Of a stretch of DNA of 64,000 bases, positions 50,421 through 61,234 are shown piece by piece; position 1 is the first letter of the stretch; each line of letters starts with the position of its first letter. A model generated the notes under the pieces. That model was not told the DNA's origin. It ran no database searches and worked only from the letters and a program-made list of their open reading frames with translations. Origin of the DNA: Gorsachius magnificus (taxonomy: Eukaryota > Chordata > Aves > Pelecaniformes > Ardeidae); NCBI GenBank assembly GCA_034008185.1, contig CM067082.1, positions 83,575,684 to 83,639,683 of the forward strand. The letters run 5' to 3'. The position numbers and the translations under genes are program-made.

Positions 50421-51660
50421 GCTTGCACAGTGCGGTGGTGTAAGTAAATGAAAGTAAAAGCACGCTTTGGGGGTTGGGTTTTTGTTTGTTTGTTCTGCAT
50501 AGAGCTAGGTAAAAGAACATTGCAAAGATGCAGGGCGTTTATCTGTCTGGCGGTGGAAGCAGATAGCATTATTTTGCAGTTCCTACAGAAAGACTCCGCT
50601 GGTAATACCCGCATTCAGGTGCAGACTCCACCATGTAGTTGGGTCTGGGCAGTACTTGTAGCAGTATTGCTAGGCTGCCGCCCTGGGTGCTGGGGGCAGA
50701 TGTCTAAAATGCAACTCCTCGAGGAAACAAGCTAGGCACAGCCAAATCCGAAAGTCCCCCTGCAAGCAAGGAAAGAGAAGCAGGAATCGGAGCCGGGCGG
50801 GCAGGAAGGTTTCACAGTGTCAAGGCGGTGTTGCCACCAGCCTTTAGCGTGGGTTTTGGCACCTGACCCAGCCCTCACACCTTTCACCCCACCCTGCTCC
50901 AAGAGCCTGCTAGGGATCATCTCACCGAGAGGAATCACAGCTCCGGCTGTGCAGCATCAGCCCTGGAGCTTTGTCTGTCCTGCGCTTCGCTTCTTGCCCT
51001 GGCCAGCCGGTTCCTCACCCCCAGCCAGCAAAGCCCCGGGCTCTCTGCCCGCACACTTGGGGCCGGCCGGCCCTGGCAGGGCTGGGGTGCGTTTGTACCT
51101 GGGTGCAGCCTGCAGGTCGCTCGCTTGTTCTCGGCAGAGCGGGCTGGTGAAAGCAGCAGTGCCTTACGCTGCTGAAGGTAAGCGTATACTTCAGCCTTCG
51201 GCGGGATTGTCGCCTTTCTGTGGTGTGGTTTGCACCATGAAGACGGGCGGCTTGCTGGAAGGTGTCTAAACCTCCCTGAGCGGTGGCTGTGAGCGCTTCC
51301 TGGCCCGGATTCGGGTAGGAGACGTGGGGGGAAGCTGCATGCGTGAGCTCTCTGGGGTGTGCTGAAAGACTTGGGATCTTGCTAGCATACATACTTCTCA
51401 TTTCAAGGTAGAAGGCTGGGAATTTTTTTAAATAATGTCTTTAAAGTTAGTGTGATAGGGAAGGTTGGGATACACAGTTTAGATAGGGGGGGAAAAAAAA
51501 ACCCCCACGCTTTTTCAATGTGATGGATTTTTTTTTTGAAGAAGATGCACTGACTGTTTCTGTCCCCACCTGCAACTTGATTAATCCAGTCTTTACTCTG
51601 TGAGTCACACAAGATTAGGTTAGGGTTTTTGAAGTGTGTTTCCTGTTTTCAGCTATAACC

Positions 51661-54600
51661 ATGGAGAACCTGCATAATGCCAACAGCAGATTTGCACTGG
51701 ATCTGCTCAGGAGGTTCAGTGAGACCAACCCAACAGGGAATGTTTTCTTCTCTCCTGTCAGTGTCTCTGCTGCTCTGGCCATGGTCCTTCTAGGGGCCAA
51801 AGGTAATACAGAGGCCCAGCTGCTGAAGGTTAGTAAAAAAATATATATATATATACGTATATATATTCTCTTTGGCTTTATGTTTTATTTACATTAAAAA
51901 TTGTTGTGTGTTAGAGGAGGGAGAAATGAAAGGAGGGTATTATTTTTATGTGCTCAGGACGAGGTTTCTGTCATGCTCCCTGAGCATGCTTGGGGCTCCT
52001 TTCTGCAGTTACCTTCTGCCTGCCCTGCTCCAGAGCCCTCTCTCCATTTTTGGTATGGCCCTTGTTTCTCACTTAGTTTCACTTATTAAGTTAATTCTTG
52101 AAGCAGGAAACTAATTCCATTAATTAATCACTCTCCATTTATATTGACCGGAGTTTCCAGCACCAAGGCCTTATTAGTTTTCATTGAGACGTTTCGACAA
52201 AGAACTATTGCTTTGTAGTACAGGGTTATGAATGGTACACTTACACTAATACTGTGGATTTTGTAAGAAACAATATATAGTTTTACATTCAGAGAGTAAA
52301 AACCGTGATAATACATGATGATGTATTGGTATCTTAGTAACAGCTAGGCACTTGCATACCTCAGAGGAGCAGAGCCCACATGCTTATTCTTACCGTAGCC
52401 TTAGGTTAGGTAGGATAGTTTAAAAAAAGTCATTGTAAATTGCAAAAAAGAGCCTCCTGCAGGGTCACTGTCATTTTTCCCCTTTATTAGGCTAGTGCTA
52501 GTGCAAAAGGGCATATGAGTCAGTCAGTCTATGATTCTATGAGTCAGTCATCATCACCTACTTGCCCATGAATAATTTCACCTTTGTATTCTGGACTTTA
52601 GGAGGAACTGGTTTATATAGTTGAGTGGCACTGTGCTTACTGAATAGGATGAGGAAATTATTTTCTCACTACTTGTACAGACAGACTTTGAACATACATG
52701 CCATGTAGTCAAACTGACAGCCCCGCCTAGAATAAACCTACTGGGAGCGGATATCATGCAAAAGAAACTGGGGGGGAAAAAATGTGTTTCAGCACAGTCA
52801 TCTTCAGCAACGCATGTTCCCATACCGTGATGCTTTACTTATGAAAACGTAGCTAATTAGGGAGGCAGCGGTTGATAACTGTCAAGGGCTATTTGCAAGC
52901 CTGCAGAAATTTGTGGCTGTGATCATCATCTTATTGTAAATTGCCTCCGTGAGGTTTTTGGTCAGCTATTCATATGTACAACCCAGCTTGCATTAATGTG
53001 GGCAGCAAGGCCTGACCAAAAACCCAGTATGATAAAATGAGGGCTTTTTTTTTAATTCAGCGGCTGTTTCACAGCAGTGTTCCTTACTGAGAAGTACGTG
53101 ACTTAAGTCTGAATGTGAATGTCCTTGCTTTGGTCTAGTCTTCCCTGTTGATGAAGTCTGGCAGCTCCTGCTGTCCTAACTGCAAGCCTTGGCTAGCTGC
53201 CTTGCTGCTGGGAAAGGAGGTGCGGGGGTAAAGAGAAACTGCAGCGATGCATTTGATTTTTAGGATGACGCGGTTTGGTTTTTTTTAATATATATATATA
53301 AGCAGTTATATTCTCATAAAACCGTAAAAGATAATAGTTCTAAATTTTAAGACCTCACCTGTGCTAGTTTTGATTGTATGTTCTGAAAAGCAACACCCCA
53401 AGTTCCCTTGGGTCAAAGGGAGAAACAAGAAAGCTAAAGTGTCTCTGTGGCATTGTCTCTCCCCACCTGGGGAACTGAAAATGGGGTTATGATCAACAGC
53501 TTCAGCTGTGACTACCTACAAAATGAGGAGCTTAATACAGGTGGCTGACACAGGTAGCGTAGCACCAAGAAACACCAAGTGTCATTCATACACTGAGGTT
53601 TACAGAAGTTTCTAAGCAGCTTTCAGCCTCTTCTTTTCTCTTTCTTCAGCCTACCTACCTGCTGGATCAGACCTCCCCAGCAGGTACGCTATGTTCTTTT
53701 AAGTATTAGCACAGCTAGTTCTCTTCTGTTATTTCAGACGCTTCACTTTGACGAAGTTGAAGATGTTCATTCAAGATTTCAGACTCTGACTATGGATATA
53801 AACAGAAGCAATGCTCCCTATCTCTTACGGCTTGCCAATCGGCTTTTTGGAGAGAAGTCCTACAGCTTTTTGCCGGTACGCTGGTGCAGATCGTGATGGT
53901 GTGGTGGGGCCTGGTGGGAAAATGCAGCTATTTGAGTATTTATGAAGTAGAAGTCGACGGAAATGTTGCATACCTGCATGTGCCTTTCCATAGCTGTAGG
54001 CATCTGTGCATCTCGCCTCAAGGATGTTACATAGCAAATCCTTTTCATTGCTTGTTCGGTTCTGCTGCTCTTGGGCTCAAGAGGAAAATCACTTGCCTAG
54101 GTTCTTAGTTTACAGTAACTATCATAACATCCCGCTCTGTTGCAACCAGCTTTTTAGGATGCAACCAGCTCTGTGTCTGTTGCAATCAGTTTTTTAGGAT
54201 TTTCATTGGTCTAGTACCACATTACTTAAATATTTTCAAAAGCACTGTACTTGTTTGGGAGGGGATGCCCAAACACGTCTGAACAACGTGCCTCTTCACC
54301 AATGAATGATACCTTTGCGTGTACCTAGGTTGCTATTTTTATCCCTCTTCAGCTCTTTCGGAGAGTTCTCTTTTATCCTAGCTCTGCTTGAGCCTGTTTC
54401 AGGAGAATGACAGGTAACTATTGCAACACCTGCAGTGAGCACCCCATCGGCTGTGTACGTGGCAGGTGTACTACGAGGCTTACTCTGGGGGGGGGGGGGG
54501 AAACTGCCCCAGCACCTGCCCCCAGGCAGCTCACTGTTAGAGCCCCACCTCAGAGTGGGTAATAATCTGTTTGACATGCACCTTATCTACATCATAAAGA

Positions 54601-57585
54601 GATGTTTTCTTATCTGCATGCAATGAAAGCTGTTCTTATCTTTCCAAAAACTAGGATTTCCTGACTAGTACTCAGAAACTTTATGGAGCTGATTTGGCTG
54701 CAGTTGATTTTCTTCAGGCTTGTGATCAAGCCAGGAAAGAAATTAACCAGTGGGTAGAGGAGAAAACTGAAGGTAAACTCTGTTGGTTAATTACGTAGCT
54801 GGTAGTGTTTCATACTTTGGGAGCAGGAATAGGCTTTATTTTCTGCTGCCTTTAGAACAGTTTAATTTTGCCCTGGGATATTCACTTGATGTGTTGGCAG
54901 AACCAGAGAATACCTAAGCAAGACATTTAAAAGATTCCATAAGTCCTGAGAGTTTTCATTTTTTTTTGTGTCCAGGCCTATCAGTGCAGGAGAGGTGCCT
55001 CAACATAGATTTGTACTCAGGAGTGGGAGAATTTGTTTGAGGCAGTCCCGGTCCATGTTGTGTATATATGTCTCTCAACGCAGTAATCCTAAATGTAGGC
55101 ATTTTCTGTTCTTGTATGATGACTCATACATGACAGTATAAGCTAAAAATACCACAGTTTCATCAAATTACTGTATATCAAAAGTTATAGTAGTGTGTAC
55201 TATTAAGAAGCATGGTGAAGTAGAGAGACAGGTACTGAAACTCACTTTATTACAGGAACGGACTAGAGTTTTATATATTTAGTATTTCTGTGACATCAGA
55301 TTCTTCATATATGTTTTATATGCCATCAACTTATTAGGGGATTTTGTTGTGACTTTTTTTTTTTTCCCCTGTCCCCTCTAAAGGTAAAATCCCTAATCTG
55401 CTGTCTGAAGGCTGTGTTGATAACATGACCAGGCTCGTGCTGGTGGACGCTATTTATTTCAAAGGGAACTGGGCAGAGAAATTTGAAGAAGCCAACACCA
55501 CCGACATGCCATTTCGGTTAAACAAGGTAATAGAGATACAACATCTTGGTAGTATATATCTAATGAAAAGGTCAAATAATATAGGTGCTAAAGTGAAGCT
55601 TTGCTTACAGATAAAATAATAAAATAAGGCCTTGCATGAATGTTTTCAATTCACCTGAAGGTTTTTTTAGTTGATTTTCCTGTTTTTCTGTGTTCAGCAA
55701 GCTACTTGTTCTCTCCCTTACTGGAACAGTATCAGAGACAATTCTCATGTATAGACTAGGACCCTGCCTCTGCCTAGCAGAGTTTCTGTTCCCTAGCAGT
55801 TTCAGCTGCTATGAACTGTGCCTGTTTGTGATGCTGGGCAAACAGTACTAAAATGATTGCACGTTTTGGCTGAGCCCCATTTTCTTCTTCTATATTCTGC
55901 TTATATTAACAGCTTTACAAGATGCTCCATGCAGTTGTCTGCTTTATGCTGAACGGCGTTGGTCGTTGTTGACTTTTAATGTCATTTGGGGGGCTAGAAC
56001 AATATAAAGGTACAGCAACTTGAAGAAATTTTTTCAGTTTCTGCGAGGACTGTGCTATAGAACCCAAAGGAAAACCAAATATAATACAAACTCATTATGT
56101 CTTCAGAAGAAACTGTTGGTAAACAGGCAGTCAGAAGTCTGACGAAGGCAGTTTTATAATCACCTGATACAACAGAGGAAGAGTTTTTGCAAGAACGTGA
56201 TTTTTAACTTACTTGTTTCCTATCAGCTCTTTAAATTAGTATTTTTTTAACTGTTACTTTTGTTACCTTTAATCCATGCAGAATGAAAGAAAGACAGTGA
56301 AAATGATGTATCAGAAAAACAAATTTAATTTTGGGTATGTCTCTGAAGTGAAGAGCCGTGTTCTAGAGCTGCCTTACGATGGAAGAGAACTTAGTATGAT
56401 CATCCTTTTACCCGATGACATTGAAGATGACTCCACTGGACTGCAGAAGGTGACCCATCTAAGCTAACACAGTTATTTAGTGGATAAGTTCAGCCATTCA
56501 AAATTAAAGCCTTAATAAGCCTTAATAAAGCCCCATACCTGTCAAGCATCTTTTTAGACAATGCTCTCCTAGCACTGCAATAAAGAATACGCATGCGTGC
56601 TGCATCAGGAAAAGGAGTTGTGTTCTGGTTTAGTAGCTTGTGTTCCTGTGTCTTTTGGCTTGCTGAACTGAGCCATGAGGGAGAGTGCGGAAACCAAGTT
56701 AACTATGAGAATTAACCTGCCTTGCTTATTTTTTTTTAATGACAGAACTTTTCTTTCATTACCTTTGAAAGTCTTTATTTTCTTAGCCTGAAGGTAGTGA
56801 GACTGTTTTCCATTAAATCACCAGGAACACATCAGCTCCTTCGAGCTCTCTGATGATGATTTTTGTTACTTGTTTAATTACATAATTCCATTTAGTTATA
56901 TTAAACCGTAAGAACATCTGGGTTTAGTTGCTATCAGTGCATTTGATTCTGTACATTGCAGCAAGAAGCAAATGTCTGCATTACTTTGTAAGTAAAACCT
57001 GCACTGACTCCACTTAGTTTTAATAGCATTTGTTTGATCTATAAGGAGCTACCAAAGATACAGTAATTTTTGTATAGTTGCTTTATAGCTGTACAGTGCT
57101 CTATAAAGCCTTGTAAATGTTACTGAAAATGAAATAGTTCTACACTGGCGGCATGTAATGATCTCTGTCTTTTTAATTCTAGCTGGAAAAGCAGCTCACC
57201 TTAGAGAAGCTCCAGGAATGGACACGTCCAGGGCATCTATATTCCACTGATGTTCATGTGCATTTGCCGAAGTTTAAGCTAGAAGAAAGCTATGACCTTA
57301 AATCAGATTTAGCTGCCATGGGTTTGTTGGATGTATTTGACAGTGGCAAGGCTGACTTGTCAGGAATGTCAGGGGCATGCGACCTCTTTCTCTCTAAAAT
57401 TGTCCACAAGGCTTTTGTAGAAGTGAATGAGGAAGGCACAGAAGCTGCAGCTGCCACTGCTGGCATTGCTATGCTCTGCATGGTTATGGAAGAGGATTTC
57501 AATGCTGACCATCCTTTCCTTTTCTTTATTTCGCCACAACCCAACACAAAGCATACTTTTCTTCGGCAGATATGCTTCTCCATAA
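51661..57585 (+). CDS. SERPINB1: SERPINB1 (leukocyte elastase inhibitor), frameshifted near the end
   Basis: Six coding exons: 51661-51828, 53738-53875, 54655-54772, 55384-55526, 56282-56449 and 57183-57585. An in-frame ATG at 51634 lies in the intron, so 51661 is the start. The protein resembles human SERPINB1 ([41 protein letters not shown]). The hinge is GTEAAAATA and the loop [13 protein letters not shown] puts Cys344 at P1, the same residue and number as in human SERPINB1, which inhibits neutrophil elastase, proteinase 3 and cathepsin G. After Ile361 an extra T in TTTATTTCGCC (57529-57531) shifts the frame. The expected 17-residue end, finishing FFGRYASP and TAA at 57583-57585, is present in the next frame. 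As written, translation runs to 57674 with 47 unrelated residues. Without the extra base the protein is 378 residues (human 379). Confidence 0.9.
51841..51866. repeat. (AT)n microsatellite
   Basis: A TA dinucleotide run with one CG interruption, 12 bases after the donor of the first coding exon of SERPINB1. A second short TA run lies near 53288-53300 in the same intron. Confidence 0.85.
54141..54200 (+). repeat. Imperfect 40-base tandem duplication
   Basis: TGCAACCAGCTTTTTAGGAT at 54141 recurs as TGCAATCAGTTTTTTAGGAT at 54181, with a partial third copy (GCAACCAGCT) between them. It is in a SERPINB1 intron. Confidence 0.7.
54487..54500 (+). repeat. G14 homopolymer
   Basis: Fourteen G bases in a SERPINB1 intron. 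Such runs are often mis-sized by sequencing. Confidence 0.9.
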
Positions 57586-58718
57586 AGGAGAACTTAGCAT
57601 TTGCAGGGCAGTTGTTGCTGTGGTCAATGAAAGCTTTGCTCCCAAATGAGTTGGATTTTGATGTAGAAAGCTAATGCTCCTGGCTTGAGTTCCTAGTAGT
57701 AATTTAATTTTCTTTCTTGAGATCAATATAATCTTTAATAACTAGGAAAACCTTATCTGCAGGCAGAAGAAATCTTTTGGAATTGGACTAGAACTAGAAA
57801 TACTCTTGGAAGAAACCTGTGTCCTTTAAAGCACAGGATCACCCTATATGCATCTTCGCATGGGTTTCTCTGTGTTGACAGCCCCCTGTTGTGATAACTT
57901 ACAATAAGTTAGTCATTCCTTATGCGTGTATACTAAGATGTTCTTGCAAAGCTATTCCTCCCCTAAAGTCTTGCTTTTCAAAGATATCTTAGTAAAATAC
58001 TTCAAGGCACCAAAAGGCGTGTTCCTGAACAGCTGAGTTTACTCAGTTCTGTTGTGAAATAGAAGGTCAGATGATAACATTTGTTTAGAGACATCTATTC
58101 ATAGAGAAAGGATTAAGCTATTTAAACAAAAGTAACCCTTTCCAGTCATTAGCCAGAAAACTTGCAATATGGCTTTTGCATGAGCAGGAGGAGGAGGAGG
58201 AGAAGCACTGAATAACAACTTTAGGTGACGTGTTTAAAGAGGATTTTTAAAATTTATAGTCTGGTGCCAATTTAGTTACTGAAAATGTGAAAATGTGTCA
58301 GGGCTTAGAGGGTTAAGGTGCTTGAAGCTAATGGGTGCCTTTCTGCAAGTTCAGAAGCTTTCAACAGGACATGAGATTCTGGCCAGAACCTATGTGAGCC
58401 TTCAAAAATACTTCAGCTTCCCAGATGATGACTGTGTATAATCTGCAGTAAATATCTGATCTGTCTCCTTATGTACAAGGATTCAACATTTACTGAGCTG
58501 TCTTCCACTACCTCTTTATACACAAACCTTTCATACTGTACGAGAGCCTTGTGCCTGGGAGCCACCGTCATCACATACTGTTGGTGTCCTGTGTTTATTT
58601 CTGGAGGTTATTTGCTTGTGTCATTTATATCTTGGATACTGCCACGTTTACTTGTACAACTTCAGTTCTAAGCGGGGCACAATAATTGCAAACCATATAA
58701 TTCTGTCTTCAAGCAACA

Positions 58719-58724
58719 AATAAA
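58719..58724 (+). terminator. Candidate polyadenylation signal, SERPINB1
   Basis: An AATAAA in CAACAAATAAAAATATT, about 1.1 kb after the ancestral stop, followed by a T-rich stretch. Confidence 0.4.
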
Positions 58725-58805
58725 AATATTTTTCTTAAACTTGTATTCAAAATGGGGATTTCTGCACACAGTTGAGTATTTCAGAGTACAGAAATAAGTC
58801 TCTAC

Positions 58806-58895
58806 CTGCAGGCTAGCTCCAAAGAAAACCCCTGGTGTGCAGCAGGTGCAATCAGTTGTGTGAAGTCCTTGGCCTGTTCAGAGCAGGTGAAAATA
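58806..58895 (-). other. Weak candidate exon on the minus strand
   Basis: Read in reverse, CTTGTTTTTCAG precedes 90 bases that end CTGCAG before the donor GTAGAG. One frame is open throughout and reads FTQLIAPAAHQG and FSLELACR. I do not recognise the peptide and found no partner exons. It may be chance or belong to a neighbouring gene outside the window. Confidence 0.15.
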
Positions 58896-60630
58896 CTGAA
58901 AAACAAGTTACTCAGTAGAAGAGATGATTGCATGAACTTCCCCTGGGAGTGTAATGTCCCTGGCTGGTAGCACCTACAGGGAACGGGGGGGAGAGTAACG
59001 GTCTGTATGAAATGACACAAGCGCTTGGTCTGCACATTAGTAAACATGTTTCCGTGTGTTAGCAATACCTCAGTTGCAAAGGCTCGGGTAAATTTGTAAA
59101 GGAGGGCGCATATTGCACCGTGCGGATGTGAACGTAACCCTTTCTATACTGAATGCTTTGAAAAACGGATGCTTTGCAAGTAAGTGAGAAAAAGACTAGC
59201 ACAAAAAATGTAAACCTTTGGAGTGGTTTGACATTGCATTAGTTCTGGGTTCCTGGGCCTTTGTCTTCAGCCTTTTAGCAAATAAAGCTGCTGCTGCCAT
59301 AGGTGGGTTTTGACTAAGGCTCAAAAACTCCATTGTAATTACATCCTTACCTGTATATGCTTAAACTCAGTCAATGTATGCAAGATACATGATGTCTGAA
59401 GGCTTGTAGGGCTGTAATTACCAGATCAGTAGAAAGATAAAACCTTGTGTAGCAGTACAAATCAGAGTAGCTTTATGAGGAGACTCATGTATTTCTTTAT
59501 TACTTTGGTCTCAGGGTTCAGTTTCTGAATAATTTACATTGAGACACATTTGGTTTGCTACAGATGGGATGCACAAAATAAAATCTCAGCAGTAAGAATC
59601 TCAATAAAGTCGGCATTATTTGCTTCACATTCAACCATTTAAAAAAAACGCAGCAAACCTACTGGCAAATATTCCCTTCCCATAATTCATGTCCCACAGT
59701 AAGACTGTGGTGGGTGTTTCTTCTTAATACTTTTTTTTCTGTGCTCCTGTCAGAACAAGTGACCGACGAGGGCAGACTCCATCAGGGAAAAGTGGAATGC
59801 CAACTGTACTCACATTTCTAAAACAATACAATGCTGCTTCAACCAGCTCATGCAAAGGACTTTAATTTTAGAACTACTGAATGAATACAGGTCTCACTGC
59901 ATTCAAAGCTCAGTAATTTTTCAGTATAAGATGCTTTAACTGAAGACCAAGGAAGAAAATGTAACTGGAATGAGTTAAAGATACAACGTACAAGATGGGA
60001 GAATGTCACATCAGAAGTCTCGATATAAAATCAGGAGCTTAGTCTTAGCTAAGTAGCGGTCATAAATTCTCCCTTCTCCCCCCATTACACAAAAAATACT
60101 TTCCACATATAAAAGTTTTTGTTTATATCAATCTAGGAGACTGCAAGATTAAAAAGTTAGACTGACTGCAGTTAAATTTCCTAGGAGGGGACTGATAAGT
60201 ACTTGAGCATGAACTTCCCCATTCAAAACCAATTTGCAACTGGCTGCTGGTTTGAGAAGCCAACAACACGCGAGTTCCTTCCAGTGGAAGAGAGGATTAC
60301 AGCAGATGGAGTCCACTCTCCATTTTGGCCTCTCCTAAGCAGACCAGGCTTTACAACAATCCCAAACTCAGAGCAGTATTTGTGCATTGTGATGCGATGA
60401 GTAAGCCAGACTTTGTACTACTGCTTACATAGACTCTTTACGATAACCCTTTGATTTCAGTAATTTAAAAAGAAAAAACACCACCCACACCATTTGGCTG
60501 CTTCCTATTGGATTTATACAGTTTAAGTTGCTCTTCCTAGAAAGTAAATACTATAGTGTGGCTAAGGAGGACAGTTATCTCTGGGTTTTAAGTCATCTTA
60601 TCCTAGAGATACATTTACATAGATGAGTTT

Positions 60631-61230
60631 GGTGGGTTGACCCTGGCTGGATGCCAGGTGCTCACCAAAGCCGCTCTATCGCTCCCTTCTTCAACAGGAC
60701 AGGGGAGAGAAAAATGTATCGACAGGCTCGTGGGTCAAGGTAAGGGCAGGGAGAGATCATTTTGCCAGTTACTGGCATGGGCAAAATGGACTCAACTTGG
60801 TGAAATTAGTTTAATTTATTACCAATCAAATCAGAATAGGAGAGGATAAAAAACCCCCAAATCTTAAACCACCTTCTCCTCACCCCTCCCTTCTTCCTGG
60901 GCTTAACTTCACTCCCGAATTCTCTACCTCCTCCCCGCCAGAGTGTCACAGGGGGACGGAGAATGGGGGCTTGGGTCAGTTCATCACATGTTGTCTCCAC
61001 TGCTCCTTCCTCCTCAGGGAGAGGACTCTGCACACTCTGCCCCTGCCCCAGCCTGGGGTTCCTCCCACAGCAGACTGCTCCAGCATGGGTCCCTCCGTAC
61101 CACAGGGTGCAGTCCCTCATGCACAGTCTGCTCCAGTGTGGGCTCCTCTCTCCATGGGTCTGCAGGTCCTGCCAGAAGCCTCCTCCAGCACGGGCTTCCT
61201 ATGGGGTCACAGCCTCCTTCAGGCACCCAC
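60631..61230. mobile_element. LTR-like dispersed repeat, copy 2
   Basis: It opens GGTGGGTTGACCCTGGCTGG and ATGCCAGGTGCTCACC and shares with 35741-36450 the blocks GTGGGTCAAGGTAAGGGCAG, TTTATTACCAATCAAATCAG, TTCATCACATGTTGTCTC and the TGCTCCAGCATGGGTCC repeats. It is shorter at the 3' end than the usual element. It has no coding capacity. Confidence 0.65.
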
Positions 61231-61234
61231 GTAC

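Larger units (their letters stand above)
57675..60625. other. SERPINB1 3' UTR and spacer
   Basis: The first kilobase is probably SERPINB1 3' UTR. Further AATAAA hexamers occur near 59281 and 59577. Apart from the weak minus-strand exon candidate at 58806-58895 I see no gene. Confidence 0.4.

Noticed and set aside
49803..51401. Open frames of up to 198 codons in the SERPINB1 CpG island
   Set aside because: Low-complexity Pro/Arg/Ala-rich translations in several frames at once, as expected of a CpG island.
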